Origin: Gammaproteobacteria bacterium
Lineage (GTDB): Bacteria > Pseudomonadota > Gammaproteobacteria > SZUA-140
Assembly (NCBI GenBank): GCA_015491865.1
Contig: WFVD01000022.1
Location: 1 to 63,862 of the forward strand
Direction: 5' to 3'
Length of the DNA: 63,862 nucleotides
In this document: in pieces, positions 1 to 8,491 of the stretch
How the letters are laid out: every line of letters begins with the position of its first letter
How positions within the stretch are numbered: position 1 is the first letter of the stretch
Translations under genes and position numbers: made by a program
The notes under the pieces: generated by a model
What the model was told of the DNA's origin: nothing
Databases searched by the model: none
The model's input: the letters and a program-made list of their open reading frames with translations, nothing else

Positions 1-125
1 ATGGTTATTACAATAAAAAAACGTTGCGTTTCTGTTAGTGTCGTTGTATATAAGTACACTGTTGTTTAACGTTAACCAGCATTGCAGGTTTAGCGACCTG
101 AATTATCTTAGGGGAGAGTTATAAA

Positions 126-1292
126 ATGAATAAAAAACTAATTGCTTTGGCAGTTGCAGGCACGTTTGCGGGTTATGGTGCGGTGGCAAGTGCATCTACT
201 ACCGTCAGTGGTTTTACAGATATTATTTATAGCGCGGTTAATGACTCAGCGGCGGCGGCACAGCCATGTACAGCAGTCACACCGGTTACCAGTACATCAA
301 ATCCTTCACCTAATTCTTGTGGTAACAGCTCTGAGGGAAAATTTAATGCTGATGCTGAAATCGATGTGATTTCTACTGTTGGCGCTGTTACGGTTCGAGT
401 TGATGTTGATCTGCAGCTTTCTGCAGATAGTGGGGATTCTGGTAGCATTGAGCAGGCGTTGTTTGCCTGGGATTTAGGCCCGGCTACCTTGATTGGTGGT
501 GTGTTCAATAATCCAATTGGCCAGGAAGCGGAAGATGCACCTGATATTAACTTCACCTCACATAGTGTCGTCTACAACATCCTTGATCAGCAGACTGCAC
601 TTGCGGGTAATAATGTAGCAGGTGCAGCTGTTGCTGGTGCTATCGGGCCTGTAACGCTTACAGGTGCCTTGCTGAATGACATTAATCAGTCAAACGAAGA
701 GAACTCTTTAGCGTTGGTAGCAAACTACTCGCCAATAGCTGGTTTGGATCTAGAGGCAGGTTTTGTTACTCAGGCTGCGCAGGCTGATTCTGCGGCCAGA
801 CTTACTGTACCAACATCGACTGTAGATGCGGCTAGCCTTAGTGGTGCGACTATTTTTGGATCTGCTGAAGATGTTGCTAACTTTAATGTTGCATACAGCA
901 TAGCCGGAGCAACGGTTGGTCTGGATTACATGACAGCGGGCGCAATTGTTGATTCTGCATATACTATTTGGGGCGGTTATGAGTTTGGTCAGGGTTTTGC
1001 AGCCAGAGCACGACTGGAAAATGTGAGTTGGGATTCAGGTTTAGCATCTGGTGCTGGTATTCCAACGATTACAGGGCTTAGTGACTCAGAGGCGATTACC
1101 TTCTATTTCTCATATCAGGCAACTCCTAATTTGCTGATTGCTCTGGAAGTGAAGGACGGAGATACGCGTCAAGCCGCGGTTGATGGAACAAGCACTAGCG
1201 GTGTAGCTGGTGCGCTGGAAGCGGGTTTGAACTCTGTCTCTGGCTTGTCTGATGGCAATACAACCACGCTGGAATTTATCGCAACATTCTAA
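126..1292 (+). CDS. Outer-membrane porin-like beta-barrel protein
   Basis: This 388-residue secreted protein is probably a general diffusion porin. It begins with a classical signal peptide (MNKK, a hydrophobic stretch, cleavage near ASAS at about residue 24). The rest is rich in Gly, Ala and alternating hydrophobic residues and ends in an aromatic residue (LEFIATF), the usual C-terminal signal for BAM-dependent insertion. A purine-rich ribosome site (GGGGAGAG) lies about 8 bases before the ATG. Two cysteines near residues 48 and 69 may form a disulfide in a surface loop. It stands alone with its own terminator. The substrate is unknown; the barrel assignment is by composition and termini, not by homology search. 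Confidence 0.75.
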   Translation: MNKKLIALAVAGTFAGYGAVASASTTVSGFTDIIYSAVNDSAAAAQPCTAVTPVTSTSNPSPNSCGNSSEGKFNADAEIDVISTVGAVTVRVDVDLQLSADSGDSGSIEQALFAWDLGPATLIGGVFNNPIGQEAEDAPDINFTSHSVVYNILDQQTALAGNNVAGAAVAGAIGPVTLTGALLNDINQSNEENSLALVANYSPIAGLDLEAGFVTQAAQADSAARLTVPTSTVDAASLSGATIFGSAEDVANFNVAYSIAGATVGLDYMTAGAIVDSAYTIWGGYEFGQGFAARARLENVSWDSGLASGAGIPTITGLSDSEAITFYFSYQATPNLLIALEVKDGDTRQAAVDGTSTSGVAGALEAGLNSVSGLSDGNTTTLEFIATF

Positions 1293-1317
1293 TCGCAGTT
1301 TAGTTCAAGTGGTTTAA

Positions 1318-1346
1318 AAGCCAGGCCTTTATGGTCTGGCTTTTTT
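1318..1346 (+). terminator. Rho-independent terminator of the first porin gene
   Basis: A 10-bp stem (AAGCCAGGCC paired with GGTCTGGCTT, including G-T pairs) with a short loop is followed by a run of T. It begins 25 bases after the stop codon. Confidence 0.85.
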
Positions 1347-1397
1347 ATTGTGAGTTCTTTGTCCTTCGGTCTCTTTTCCCCGGTTGTTTTGATGCCT

Positions 1398-1425
1398 TTG
1401 CATTTTCAGCAATTACTGTTATAAA
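1398..1425 (+). promoter_or_regulatory. Candidate sigma-70 promoter with extended -10 for the second porin
   Basis: TTGCAT (1398-1403) is followed after 16 bases by TATAAA (1420-1425). The -10 is preceded by TG plus one base, an extended -10 element that would compensate for the weak -35. It lies 72 bases before the porin start. Confidence 0.45.
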
Positions 1426-1496
1426 TATGGTCTTCGCGCTTGAGAGGCGTTTTTTAGCTAACAATAATAGTTCTAATTACTCGGGGGAGTTGTTTC

Positions 1497-2552
1497 ATGA
1501 AGAAGAGTCTGATCACCTTGGCAGTTGCCGCAGTGGTTTCCGCGCCGATGGTTGCGAGTGCTGCTGAAGGCAGTGCAGAGGCCGAATTTTTTGGTTACAC
1601 ACAAATTACTGCTGCTATCGGCGAAGGCCAGGAAGGCAATGCGGCGGACGGTTTGCGCTTTGGTGCGGATAGTATTCGCCTCGGTTACAAAATAAAACAT
1701 GGCAAAGCGTGGGGTATGCTACAGGCGGATTTTAATAAGGCTGATAAGTCTGGTTATGAAAAAGATAACTCTGTTATTGGTGTCCCTGAGATTATTAAAG
1801 ATGCCGTTGTAGGTTATAAGCTTGCTGATGCAGCCAGAGTTCAGGCAGGTCTCTTTAAGACGCCAATCGGTATGGATTTCGCGAATCCCAGCAAACAGCT
1901 GGATATCACCAAGCGTGGTATGGAGTCATACCTGGTGCTCGAGCGTGCGGCTGGTTTGATGGTGAGTGGTCGTGAGCTGGCCGGTTTTGGTTATGACATC
2001 GGTGTGTTTAATCCTGCCCAGCGTTCTGGCGCGGTCAATTTCGGCACCGCAGGTGATGGCAGTGCCTACGTTGGGCGTGTGACGTATGACATGGATGACA
2101 CACTGCATCTTGAGGCCTCATATGGTACCAGCACACAGGATTCTGGTGCTGCTGCAGGCGCAGATGACTACACAGTATTTGATCTGGCTGGTTCCTACAA
2201 AATGGGTAGCATGACCTTTAAGGGAGAGTACGTTGCCGGTAGCAACGTAAAAGGCAAGGCGGGTTATGACGAAAGCGTTTGGTATCTGCATGGCGGTTAT
2301 GCGATCAACAAAAAGAATGAGGTTGTTATTCGTCACTATGCTGCTGACAGCAAGAAAGCTGACGGCAGCGAGACCAGTCTGGGGAATACCTACATTGGCT
2401 GGAATATCTTCCTGGCTAAAAAGAAGAAAGATGCCCGCATTCAGCTAAACTACGTGGTGGCCAGTGGTGATACCAAGACTTTTACTGGGGTTTCCAAAGC
2501 GAACGGCTACACCAGTGATGTTTTCCTGGCACAGCTCCAGGTGGGGTTCTAG
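1497..2552 (+). CDS. Porin, phosphate-selective-porin-like (OprO/OprP type)
   Basis: This 351-residue outer-membrane protein has a signal peptide ending near residue 22 (VASAAEG) and a mature region of beta-strand character ending in LQVGF, a terminal-Phe BAM signal. The segment around residues 118-127 (QAGLFKTPIG) resembles the conserved strand of OprO/OprP porins, which pass anions such as phosphate. A strong ribosome site (GGGGGAG) lies 8 bases upstream of the ATG. It is transcribed alone. No clear intrinsic terminator sits directly behind it, so it may share the one at 2753. Porin is well supported; anion selectivity is only suggested. Confidence 0.75.
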   Translation: MKKSLITLAVAAVVSAPMVASAAEGSAEAEFFGYTQITAAIGEGQEGNAADGLRFGADSIRLGYKIKHGKAWGMLQADFNKADKSGYEKDNSVIGVPEIIKDAVVGYKLADAARVQAGLFKTPIGMDFANPSKQLDITKRGMESYLVLERAAGLMVSGRELAGFGYDIGVFNPAQRSGAVNFGTAGDGSAYVGRVTYDMDDTLHLEASYGTSTQDSGAAAGADDYTVFDLAGSYKMGSMTFKGEYVAGSNVKGKAGYDESVWYLHGGYAINKKNEVVIRHYAADSKKADGSETSLGNTYIGWNIFLAKKKKDARIQLNYVVASGDTKTFTGVSKANGYTSDVFLAQLQVGF

Positions 2553-2700
2553 TATAAGCAGGCCCTGCCCGCCTCGGTTTCACGCTGCTGTTTGAGGCTG
2601 GACGGGTATTTTCCTGCTGAGTGTTAGGTTTACGGGGTTGCCGTTGGTGGAGTTTGGCATAGGAGAGAAAGATGTTCAGGTACCCCGGGCCCCAATACTA

Positions 2701-2724
2701 CTGAAGTTGATCGCAATGTTCTAA
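2701..2724 (+). pseudogene. Duplicated 3' end of a porin gene (remnant)
   Basis: Read in frame, the bases give LKLIAMF followed by a stop, closely matching LEFIATF plus stop at the end of the first porin (1269-1292). The similarity continues past the stop into the spacer (AGTGGTTTAAA in both) and into a terminator hairpin of the same layout. Upstream the match is lost. The simplest reading is the last few codons, trailer and terminator of a deleted porin paralogue. Confidence 0.55.
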
Positions 2725-2752
2725 ATCGTGATTGAGTTAAAGTGGTTTAAAG

Positions 2753-2779
2753 ACCGGGCCATCAGGCCCGGTTTTTTTA
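2753..2779 (+). terminator. Rho-independent terminator
   Basis: A perfect 8-bp stem (ACCGGGCC / GGCCCGGT) with a 4-base loop is followed by seven T residues. It sits behind the porin-tail remnant and probably also ends transcripts from the second porin. Confidence 0.85.
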
Positions 2780-2854
2780 TGCCTTAAGAAGATAGGTGGA
2801 AGGGTAAAGGTGCAAGGGATAAGAGCATGCAGTGTCAGTTTTTTATCTTTTCTC

Positions 2855-2884
2855 TTGTATCTTTTTCCTGCTCTGGGCTATAAC
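2855..2884 (+). promoter_or_regulatory. Candidate sigma-70 promoter for the third porin
   Basis: TTGTAT (2855-2860), an 18-base spacer and TATAAC (2879-2884) stand 90 bases before the GTG start. The -10 matches consensus at five of six bases; the -35 is weak. Confidence 0.35.
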
Positions 2885-2973
2885 TCCTGGACGCTAGAAA
2901 TTACACGTACGAACCGTTGGCGCTATCGATAGAATTTGCAGGCAGTGTCTTTGTTATTGAAAAGGAGAAAAGG

Positions 2974-4113
2974 GTGAATAAGAGAGGGTTAGCGCTATTC
3001 ATGGCGGTAGGAGGGTTGGTGTGTGTGCCGTTTGTCGCTCAGGCAGTAGATGTAGAGGTCTACGGTGATGCGCGGGTATCGATAGATATGTCGAAGAATG
3101 GGCAGGAGCCAGCGACTGGAAAAGAGAATAGTGCACTGTCGGTAAATAGCAATACCTCCAAGCTCGGTTTTAAAGGGAGTGAAAAGCTGAGTGATAATCT
3201 GTCTGTCATTTGGCAGTATGAGACTGAGGTTGAGCTCGATAATGGTGATCTGGCAGTTAAGGGGCGTGATACTTATGCAGGCCTGAAGGGGAGCTGGGGG
3301 TTGCTTAAAGCGGGCAAGCTGAGTAACCCGATGAAGAGTGCCTCTAGTAAAATCGATATTTTTACTAACACGCGAGCCGACCATAACCTGTTTGTTGGCT
3401 ATGTTAATGGTGTAAATACTTTTGATAACCGTTTTGCCAATACGATCTGGTACTCTACACCTACATTTGCAGGGGTCAGGCTGGATCTGTCATATACGAC
3501 AGATAGCACCGACAGTAAAGAGGATGCGTTGCCGAATAAGCTGATTTCGCCAGAAAAAAGCGTGACCAGTTTTAGCCTGAGCTATGAAAAGGGGCCGCTC
3601 TACATTGCTGTTGCGACAGAGGCTCGAAATGATGCGAAAGAGACGAGTTCAATAACGCCGGTATATGAGGATGTTTCGGCAACGAAGTTGGTGGGGCGCT
3701 GGGATTTCGGGCAGGGAACAAGGGTTGGCTTTGTTTATGAAGATGCAGAGAGTGCCGAGAGCGCGGTGTTTGATTCGACTGCTACCCCAAGGACATTGAC
3801 AACAGAGGCGACAGTGCCGGGGACGGCGCGCACGGTGTTTTATCTGAATGCGGCGCATAAGGTAGGTAATACGACGCTGAAAGCCGCCTACGGTCAGGCG
3901 GGCGATCTCGATAATTATGTGGGCACGGGCGCCTCTCATTACGCGCTGAGCCTGTTCCAGTCGTACTCCAGAAACACGCAGCTCTATATCATCTACACCG
4001 CGACCAACAACGATGCCAATGCAAAATATGGCCTGAAGGATATGGCGGGTGTCGAAGGTCAGACCGTATCGGCTTTGTCGTTCGGCCTGAATAAGCGATT
4101 CAGCAGCAAATAA
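2974..4113 (+). CDS. Gram-negative porin (Neisseria/OmpC-like family)
   Basis: This is a secreted 379-residue porin. I chose the GTG at 2974 because AAAGGAG lies 6 bases before it and because the product then begins MNKRGLALFMAVGG, a proper signal peptide cleaved after VAQA; an upstream in-frame ATG at 2917 would add an implausible tail. The mature start (VDVEVYGDARVSID) and the segment with SKLGFKGSEKLSDNLS and WQYETEVELD match the Porin_4-type trimeric porins, where these form the first strands. The protein ends SFGLNKRFSSK, so the usual terminal Phe is three residues in. It has its own promoter candidate and terminator and lies just upstream of the electron-transfer cluster. Confidence 0.82.
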   Translation: MNKRGLALFMAVGGLVCVPFVAQAVDVEVYGDARVSIDMSKNGQEPATGKENSALSVNSNTSKLGFKGSEKLSDNLSVIWQYETEVELDNGDLAVKGRDTYAGLKGSWGLLKAGKLSNPMKSASSKIDIFTNTRADHNLFVGYVNGVNTFDNRFANTIWYSTPTFAGVRLDLSYTTDSTDSKEDALPNKLISPEKSVTSFSLSYEKGPLYIAVATEARNDAKETSSITPVYEDVSATKLVGRWDFGQGTRVGFVYEDAESAESAVFDSTATPRTLTTEATVPGTARTVFYLNAAHKVGNTTLKAAYGQAGDLDNYVGTGASHYALSLFQSYSRNTQLYIIYTATNNDANAKYGLKDMAGVEGQTVSALSFGLNKRFSSK

Positions 4114-4142
4114 CAGTGGCGCGGTCAGTTCGTTCACTTGAG

Positions 4143-4170
4143 CGGGTGCCTTTGGGTGCCCGTTTTTTTT
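4143..4170 (+). terminator. Rho-independent terminator of the third porin
   Basis: CGGGTGCC pairs with GGTGCCCG (two G-T pairs) around a 4-base loop, followed directly by eight T residues. It separates the porin from the cytochrome cluster downstream. Confidence 0.8.
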
Positions 4171-4179
4171 ATGCGGAAA

Positions 4180-4208
4180 TTAAAAGGTTAGCTCGCATTA
4201 TCTAAAAT
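4180..4208 (+). promoter_or_regulatory. Candidate promoter of the electron-transfer cluster
   Basis: TTAAAA (4180-4185), a 17-base spacer and TAAAAT (4203-4208) stand about 100 bases before the first cytochrome gene, just past the porin terminator. No operator palindrome is evident nearby. Confidence 0.35.
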
Positions 4209-4306
4209 AGAGGTGCACTAGATTGCTTGGTTGTGCTATAAATTAACCCTTGTATCAGCGGCTTTTAGTGCGTTGCTGCAAGTCCGGGGGGAGAGAATAA
4301 GAAATC

Positions 4307-5146
4307 ATGACAAGGCGTGGTGGGGGAGCCCGTTTCAGCGGGCATTTGTTAGGGGGAGTCCTGGCGGGTCTATTGTTGCCTGCTATGTGTGCTGTCGCTG
4401 GCGTCTACAACACCAAACATAATCTCGGCAGTAGTGGTCTTAATGCGGCCAGTAACTTCAGTGGCACCGAGGAGATCTGCGTCTTTTGCCACACCCCACA
4501 TGGTGGCGACGCCACGGCGGCGGTACCGATCTGGAATCGGCATCTTGATCCTGGCGGTTTTCAAACGTACGACCAGATGGGCACCACCACGCTGGATGCC
4601 AACATTGAGGCGGTAGGCTCTGTTTCAATTGCCTGCCTTTCCTGTCACGACGGCTCGCAGGCGATGGATTCAGTGATCAACGAGCCGGGTTCTCTCTCCG
4701 ATAACCCCTCTTTTTCAGCGGGTGACTGGAGCGGCCAGGCGGCTGCTGTGCAGGGGCGTATCGGCCCGGTTGATGTGGTGACAAACCTGGGTAAAGACCT
4801 GACTAATGATCACCCGATCGGGGTTCAGTACGCGGGTGGCGGTTACTCGGAATCATACCCGCAGGGTCGTCCAAGAGTGGATATCGACTTCAACCCGCCT
4901 AGCTCGGAGGTGCTGAGTACGGGGCGTGTGTGGTGGGTGGATAGCCGTGAGCATCCCGAGGCATCTTTTAGTAAGCGAGATTTAAAGCTCTACTCGCGTG
5001 TAGGGACACGTGGCACGAATATCGGAGAGCTACAGCCGTATGTGGAGTGTGCATCATGTCATGACCCGCATGTGGATTATAACCCAACCTTTTTGAGGAT
5101 CGACCCGGTTGGCAGTTCGGTCTGTCTAACCTGTCATGCGAAATAG
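4307..5146 (+). CDS. Secreted tetraheme c-type cytochrome (paired CXXCH type)
   Basis: This 279-residue protein opens the electron-transfer cluster. A signal peptide covers residues 1-32 and is followed by GVYNTKHNLGSSG. Four heme-binding motifs are present: CVFCH, CLSCH, CASCH and the C-terminal CLTCH. The context CVFCHTPHGG, WNRH, NDHPIG is shared with the undecaheme cytochrome at 13599 and the pentaheme at 53326, so these are one family. Such proteins pass electrons between periplasm and cell surface. A ribosome site (GGGGGGAGAG) lies upstream of the ATG. The stop codon abuts the PPIase gene, so the two are co-translated. Its exact place in the chain is not determined by sequence. Confidence 0.85.
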   Translation: MTRRGGGARFSGHLLGGVLAGLLLPAMCAVAGVYNTKHNLGSSGLNAASNFSGTEEICVFCHTPHGGDATAAVPIWNRHLDPGGFQTYDQMGTTTLDANIEAVGSVSIACLSCHDGSQAMDSVINEPGSLSDNPSFSAGDWSGQAAAVQGRIGPVDVVTNLGKDLTNDHPIGVQYAGGGYSESYPQGRPRVDIDFNPPSSEVLSTGRVWWVDSREHPEASFSKRDLKLYSRVGTRGTNIGELQPYVECASCHDPHVDYNPTFLRIDPVGSSVCLTCHAK

Positions 5147-6124
5147 GTGATGCAGATGCGGCTGGCAGTGTTGTGTATGGTGTTGGGTTTGATGAGTGCA
5201 CCGCTGGTGGCGGATGAGGAGCTGGCAGCAGATCTGTTTGCTGTTGTGGATGGTGAGGCGATCTCACAGCAGACGTATGATCTGTTTTTACAGGTGGGCA
5301 AGCGCCAGCGCTTTTATCACGGGGATATCCCTGAGGCAGAAGCAGCGGCATTTCGCAAGGAGGTTGCGCAGCGCCTGATTGACCGTGCATTACTGCAGGC
5401 TGTTGTGCGTGAGCGCAAGATTATGCCTGATCCGGCGCAGGTGAAGGCGCAGCTTGCCTCGTTTGAGGCGCGGTACGAATCCCGCCCGCACTGGCAGGCA
5501 GAGCGTGAGGGGTTTCTAGCTGAGTTACTGCCCCAGGTAGAGGCGCGCAGCCAGCTTGAGCAGCTAGAGGCGCAGGTGCGGCAGGTGGGTGTGCTGGATG
5601 AGGCGGAAGTGAAGGCATATTACGAGGCCAATCCCGAAAAGTTTACCACCCCGGAGCGTGTGCGGGTCTCTCTGATCCTGCTGGCGGTGGAGCCGTGGGC
5701 GAAGGCGCTGCAGTGGCAGGCGGCAGTGGATGAGGCGCAGCGTTTGATAAAACAGCTGCAGCAGGGGGGTGATTTTGGTGAGATGGCGCGACTGCACTCC
5801 AGCGATGAATCGGCGCGACAGGGGGGGGATCTGGGTTACGTCCATCAGGGGATGCTGGCAGAGGAGGCGCAGCAGGTGGTTGATGCGCTCAGGCCGGGGG
5901 AGCTCTCCGTACCAGTTCGCTTGTTAAAAGGCGTTGCGATTTTCAGGGTAGAAGAGCGGGAGGCGCCTGTATTGAACCCGTTTGAAGATGTCGCTGAACG
6001 CGCACGCGCGCTGTATGCACGTGAGCTTAGTGACGAAAAGTGGCAGGGATTTATAGAGAAAATACGCAGTAGCGCGGAGGTGAGGGTGAGGGATCCGCTG
6101 CTGATGCCGGTGAACAATAAGTAG
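5147..6124 (+). CDS. Periplasmic parvulin-type peptidyl-prolyl isomerase (SurA/PpiC-like)
   Basis: This 325-residue chaperone or PPIase has a signal peptide (cleavage near LVADEE), a SurA-like helical N-domain at about 30-150 and one parvulin domain at about 165-265, recognisable by GGDFGEMARLHSSDES, QGGDLGYV and LRPGELSVPV. SurA-family proteins fold outer-membrane barrels. It lies between a cytochrome and a barrel gene, which suggests a chaperone dedicated to that barrel. The GTG at 5147 directly follows the previous stop; ATGs at 5150 and 5156 are equally possible starts, and no clear ribosome site is visible, so coupling to the upstream gene is likely. Confidence 0.85.
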   Translation: MMQMRLAVLCMVLGLMSAPLVADEELAADLFAVVDGEAISQQTYDLFLQVGKRQRFYHGDIPEAEAAAFRKEVAQRLIDRALLQAVVRERKIMPDPAQVKAQLASFEARYESRPHWQAEREGFLAELLPQVEARSQLEQLEAQVRQVGVLDEAEVKAYYEANPEKFTTPERVRVSLILLAVEPWAKALQWQAAVDEAQRLIKQLQQGGDFGEMARLHSSDESARQGGDLGYVHQGMLAEEAQQVVDALRPGELSVPVRLLKGVAIFRVEEREAPVLNPFEDVAERARALYARELSDEKWQGFIEKIRSSAEVRVRDPLLMPVNNK

Positions 6125-6191
6125 GGGGTTGTTCTGATTACCATGCGGTCGTTGCAAGTTGTGATTGTGACGTTAGATAAGTGCTGGCTAA

Positions 6192-7988
6192 ATGGCTAGG
6201 CGAATGGCAGGCTCGAGACGTTTTCGTCTGATCGCCTGTTCGGCGCTACTGTGTCCGCTCGCCGCACCCTATGCCGCGCCTGTCGATCTCTCCGGTGAAG
6301 TTGGCTACGCCTACCGCATGCTAAAAGGCGATACGGAAGAGACTGTTAGCAACCAGATGCGTGGCGCAATACAGGGCAAGAGTTATCTGTGGCAGCCGTG
6401 GATTGCAACAGTGGATGTTGGTGTGCGGTTAACACAGGATGAAACGAGTTATCGTCTGGATTCAAACCCAAATGTCAATGACAGCTCCTCGACCCTTCTG
6501 ACTGGAGACCTCAATCTGAATGTGATTCCGCAGAGCCGTTACCCGATTGCGCTCTCATTTTCGCGTAGTGATAGTCGTGTGGATACAGTGAACACGATTA
6601 CCAGTCCATTAACCGCTGTCGGAAGCCGGGAGTTTGAGACCCAGCGCTTTTCGATCAGGCAGAATATAGATGCCCGAGAAGCGGGGCGTTATCAGTGGAA
6701 TTTTGACAGCAATACATGGGATTCGACAAATAGTGAGAAATACAGCGACTGGCTACTCGGTGGCAGCGCTGACATCGGTTTTGATGATCACCGTTTCCAG
6801 TTGCGTGGTAGCTACAAAGTCATCGACCGAGCCGTGCTGAGTCAGGAATCGACCAACCTGACGCTCGGGGGGGATTATTTCTATTTTGATCCAGAAAATG
6901 CGATTCGCGTGGACACCTCAGCCGACTATTACCAATATAATACAAAAGGGAAGGCCTCTTCTGTTGTATTTAGTAATGGCGAGGTCGATACGACAAGTCA
7001 GCAGGTGTCGAGTTTTGTTTTTTGGCGTCCTGTTGATCGAAAAGTGACTGCGAGCGCAGGTGTTCGACTGTTTAATCTCAATAGTGATGCCGGCTCGAGC
7101 AATACGGGGCCGACCGCTATCAGTAACGAAACTGAACTGCTGAGTCTCAACGCAACGGCAGGGGGGCTCTACCAGTTCAGTAAAAATATCCGCTTCGATG
7201 CGAACCTGAACTTCTCAACTAATGATAATGGAAGCACGAGCAATAACGCTTATCTTGGTCGAGCGGGTGGTTTGCTACAGTCTGATATTCATGAGTTCTT
7301 TTGGGGAATGGGGTATCAGTGGTATGCTTCAGGCGCGCTGCAATATCAGGGCACCGAGACTGACGACATTACCTCAGGCAATCTCCGTCTGGGCCATGAT
7401 CTCAATCGCGCGTGGATGAATGATGATAAAAGCTCAACGATCCGTCTCTCCATAAGTCAGGCATTGAACGGAATTGCTGAGTCAGGCGATAATAATACAA
7501 ATGATGTGCGGCATGATCTCTCAATGACATTTGGCTGGGATAGTTATGGTCATGGTGGCAGTACATACGCGCAACTGACGGTTTCAGATGCGCGTACGAT
7601 TGGTGATCGGGAAAGTGATCAACAGCTGGTCAACTTTCAGCTGTCACGAACGCAGAATTTTACCCGGCGCAGCTCGCTAACAGGAAATCTGACAGGGCAG
7701 AGTGTGCGCCAGAAGTTTGATGGGCAGGATGGGGGTGAGACGTCTACAACCACCACAGGATCGCTGAGTTATCAGCATTCCAGGGTGTTTGGAGCGCCTC
7801 GACTTCGTTTTGGATCGGACGTTCGAGTCTCTCGGGCTTCCGACGATAGGGGGGTAGATCGCTCTGAATGGGAAAACCGACTGGATTATAGTGTCGGTCT
7901 AGTAGATACTAGGGCAAGTTGGCGCCTGATAGATGCTGGGGAGCAGGAATACAGTTTGGTGTACTTTCAGGTTACACGACGTTTCTGA
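6192..7988 (+). CDS. Large outer-membrane beta-barrel of the porin-cytochrome conduit
   Basis: This 598-residue protein has a signal peptide (cleavage near PYAAP) and a mature region of regularly alternating polar and hydrophobic strands, for example WDSTNSEKYSDW and RLSISQALN, ending in VYFQVTRRF with the terminal Phe of BAM substrates. Its length, the lack of cysteine in the mature part and its position among multiheme cytochromes fit the role of MtrB, PioB or Geobacter OmbB barrels, which wrap a cytochrome so electrons cross the outer membrane. I see no clear sequence match to MtrB. The role is inferred from architecture and neighbours. A second in-frame ATG at 6204 could be the start. Confidence 0.72.
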   Translation: MARRMAGSRRFRLIACSALLCPLAAPYAAPVDLSGEVGYAYRMLKGDTEETVSNQMRGAIQGKSYLWQPWIATVDVGVRLTQDETSYRLDSNPNVNDSSSTLLTGDLNLNVIPQSRYPIALSFSRSDSRVDTVNTITSPLTAVGSREFETQRFSIRQNIDAREAGRYQWNFDSNTWDSTNSEKYSDWLLGGSADIGFDDHRFQLRGSYKVIDRAVLSQESTNLTLGGDYFYFDPENAIRVDTSADYYQYNTKGKASSVVFSNGEVDTTSQQVSSFVFWRPVDRKVTASAGVRLFNLNSDAGSSNTGPTAISNETELLSLNATAGGLYQFSKNIRFDANLNFSTNDNGSTSNNAYLGRAGGLLQSDIHEFFWGMGYQWYASGALQYQGTETDDITSGNLRLGHDLNRAWMNDDKSSTIRLSISQALNGIAESGDNNTNDVRHDLSMTFGWDSYGHGGSTYAQLTVSDARTIGDRESDQQLVNFQLSRTQNFTRRSSLTGNLTGQSVRQKFDGQDGGETSTTTTGSLSYQHSRVFGAPRLRFGSDVRVSRASDDRGVDRSEWENRLDYSVGLVDTRASWRLIDAGEQEYSLVYFQVTRRF

Positions 7989-8041
7989 CAGGCGTCGTAG
8001 GCCTCATATAATAAGAGTAAATTACGAGGAGAGAGTTTGAT

Positions 8042-8479
8042 ATGTCATCTAAGATCAAGCGTAATGTATTGAAATCGATGATCATAGGGGTGTTGGCTTA
8101 TATGGGGACTCTGGGGGTCCCGCAGACTGCGCAAGCAGAATATGCCGATGTCGTGATCAATAACTATGCCGATGCGGCAGGCATGCGCCCTGCAGTTTTC
8201 CCGCACTGGTTCCACCGTATTCGTTTCCGTTGCAAGGTCTGTCATGCAGATCTGGGTTTTGCTTTTAAGGCCGGTGGCAACAAGATCACGATGGCGAAAA
8301 TCATCGACGGCAAGTTCTGTGGCGCATGTCACAATGGTGAAATCTCATGGTCAGTAGAAAACTGTGCGATGTGCCATTCGGGGGTTCCGGGGCAACCAAC
8401 CCATTTTCACGGTAGCACGGTGCAGCGTCTGATCGCGCCGGCATACAAGCCGCTTCAAGTTAAAGACACAACTAAATAA
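8042..8479 (+). CDS. Triheme c7-type cytochrome
   Basis: This 145-residue periplasmic cytochrome has a signal peptide (cleavage near AQAEY) and three motifs: CKVCH, CGACH and CAMCH. The flanking pattern (FPHWFHRIRFRCKVCH, ITMAKIIDGKFCGACHNG) is that of the c(7)-type triheme family, in which extra histidines supply the second axial ligands. Such small cytochromes shuttle electrons across the periplasm between inner-membrane donors and the outer-membrane conduit. GAGGAGAG lies upstream of the ATG. The next triheme gene follows after 12 bases. Confidence 0.9.
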   Translation: MSSKIKRNVLKSMIIGVLAYMGTLGVPQTAQAEYADVVINNYADAAGMRPAVFPHWFHRIRFRCKVCHADLGFAFKAGGNKITMAKIIDGKFCGACHNGEISWSVENCAMCHSGVPGQPTHFHGSTVQRLIAPAYKPLQVKDTTK

Positions 8480-8491
8480 GGGAAGCTAGCC

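Larger units (their letters stand above)
2553..2973 (+). other. Intergenic region with porin-tail remnant, terminator and promoter
   Basis: This stretch of about 420 bases has no complete gene. It holds an imperfect GC-rich hairpin right after the second porin, a fragment matching the 3' end of the first porin (2701-2724), an intrinsic terminator (2753-2779) and a candidate promoter (2855-2884) for the third porin. Confidence 0.7.

Noticed and set aside
2672-2704. A 10-codon frame (MFRYPGPQYY) behind AGGAGAG, with a run of restriction-site-like bases (GGTACCCCGGGCCCC)
   Set aside because: It looked like vector polylinker or a leader peptide, but no longer vector sequence is present, and such a short palindromic GC stretch can occur by chance.
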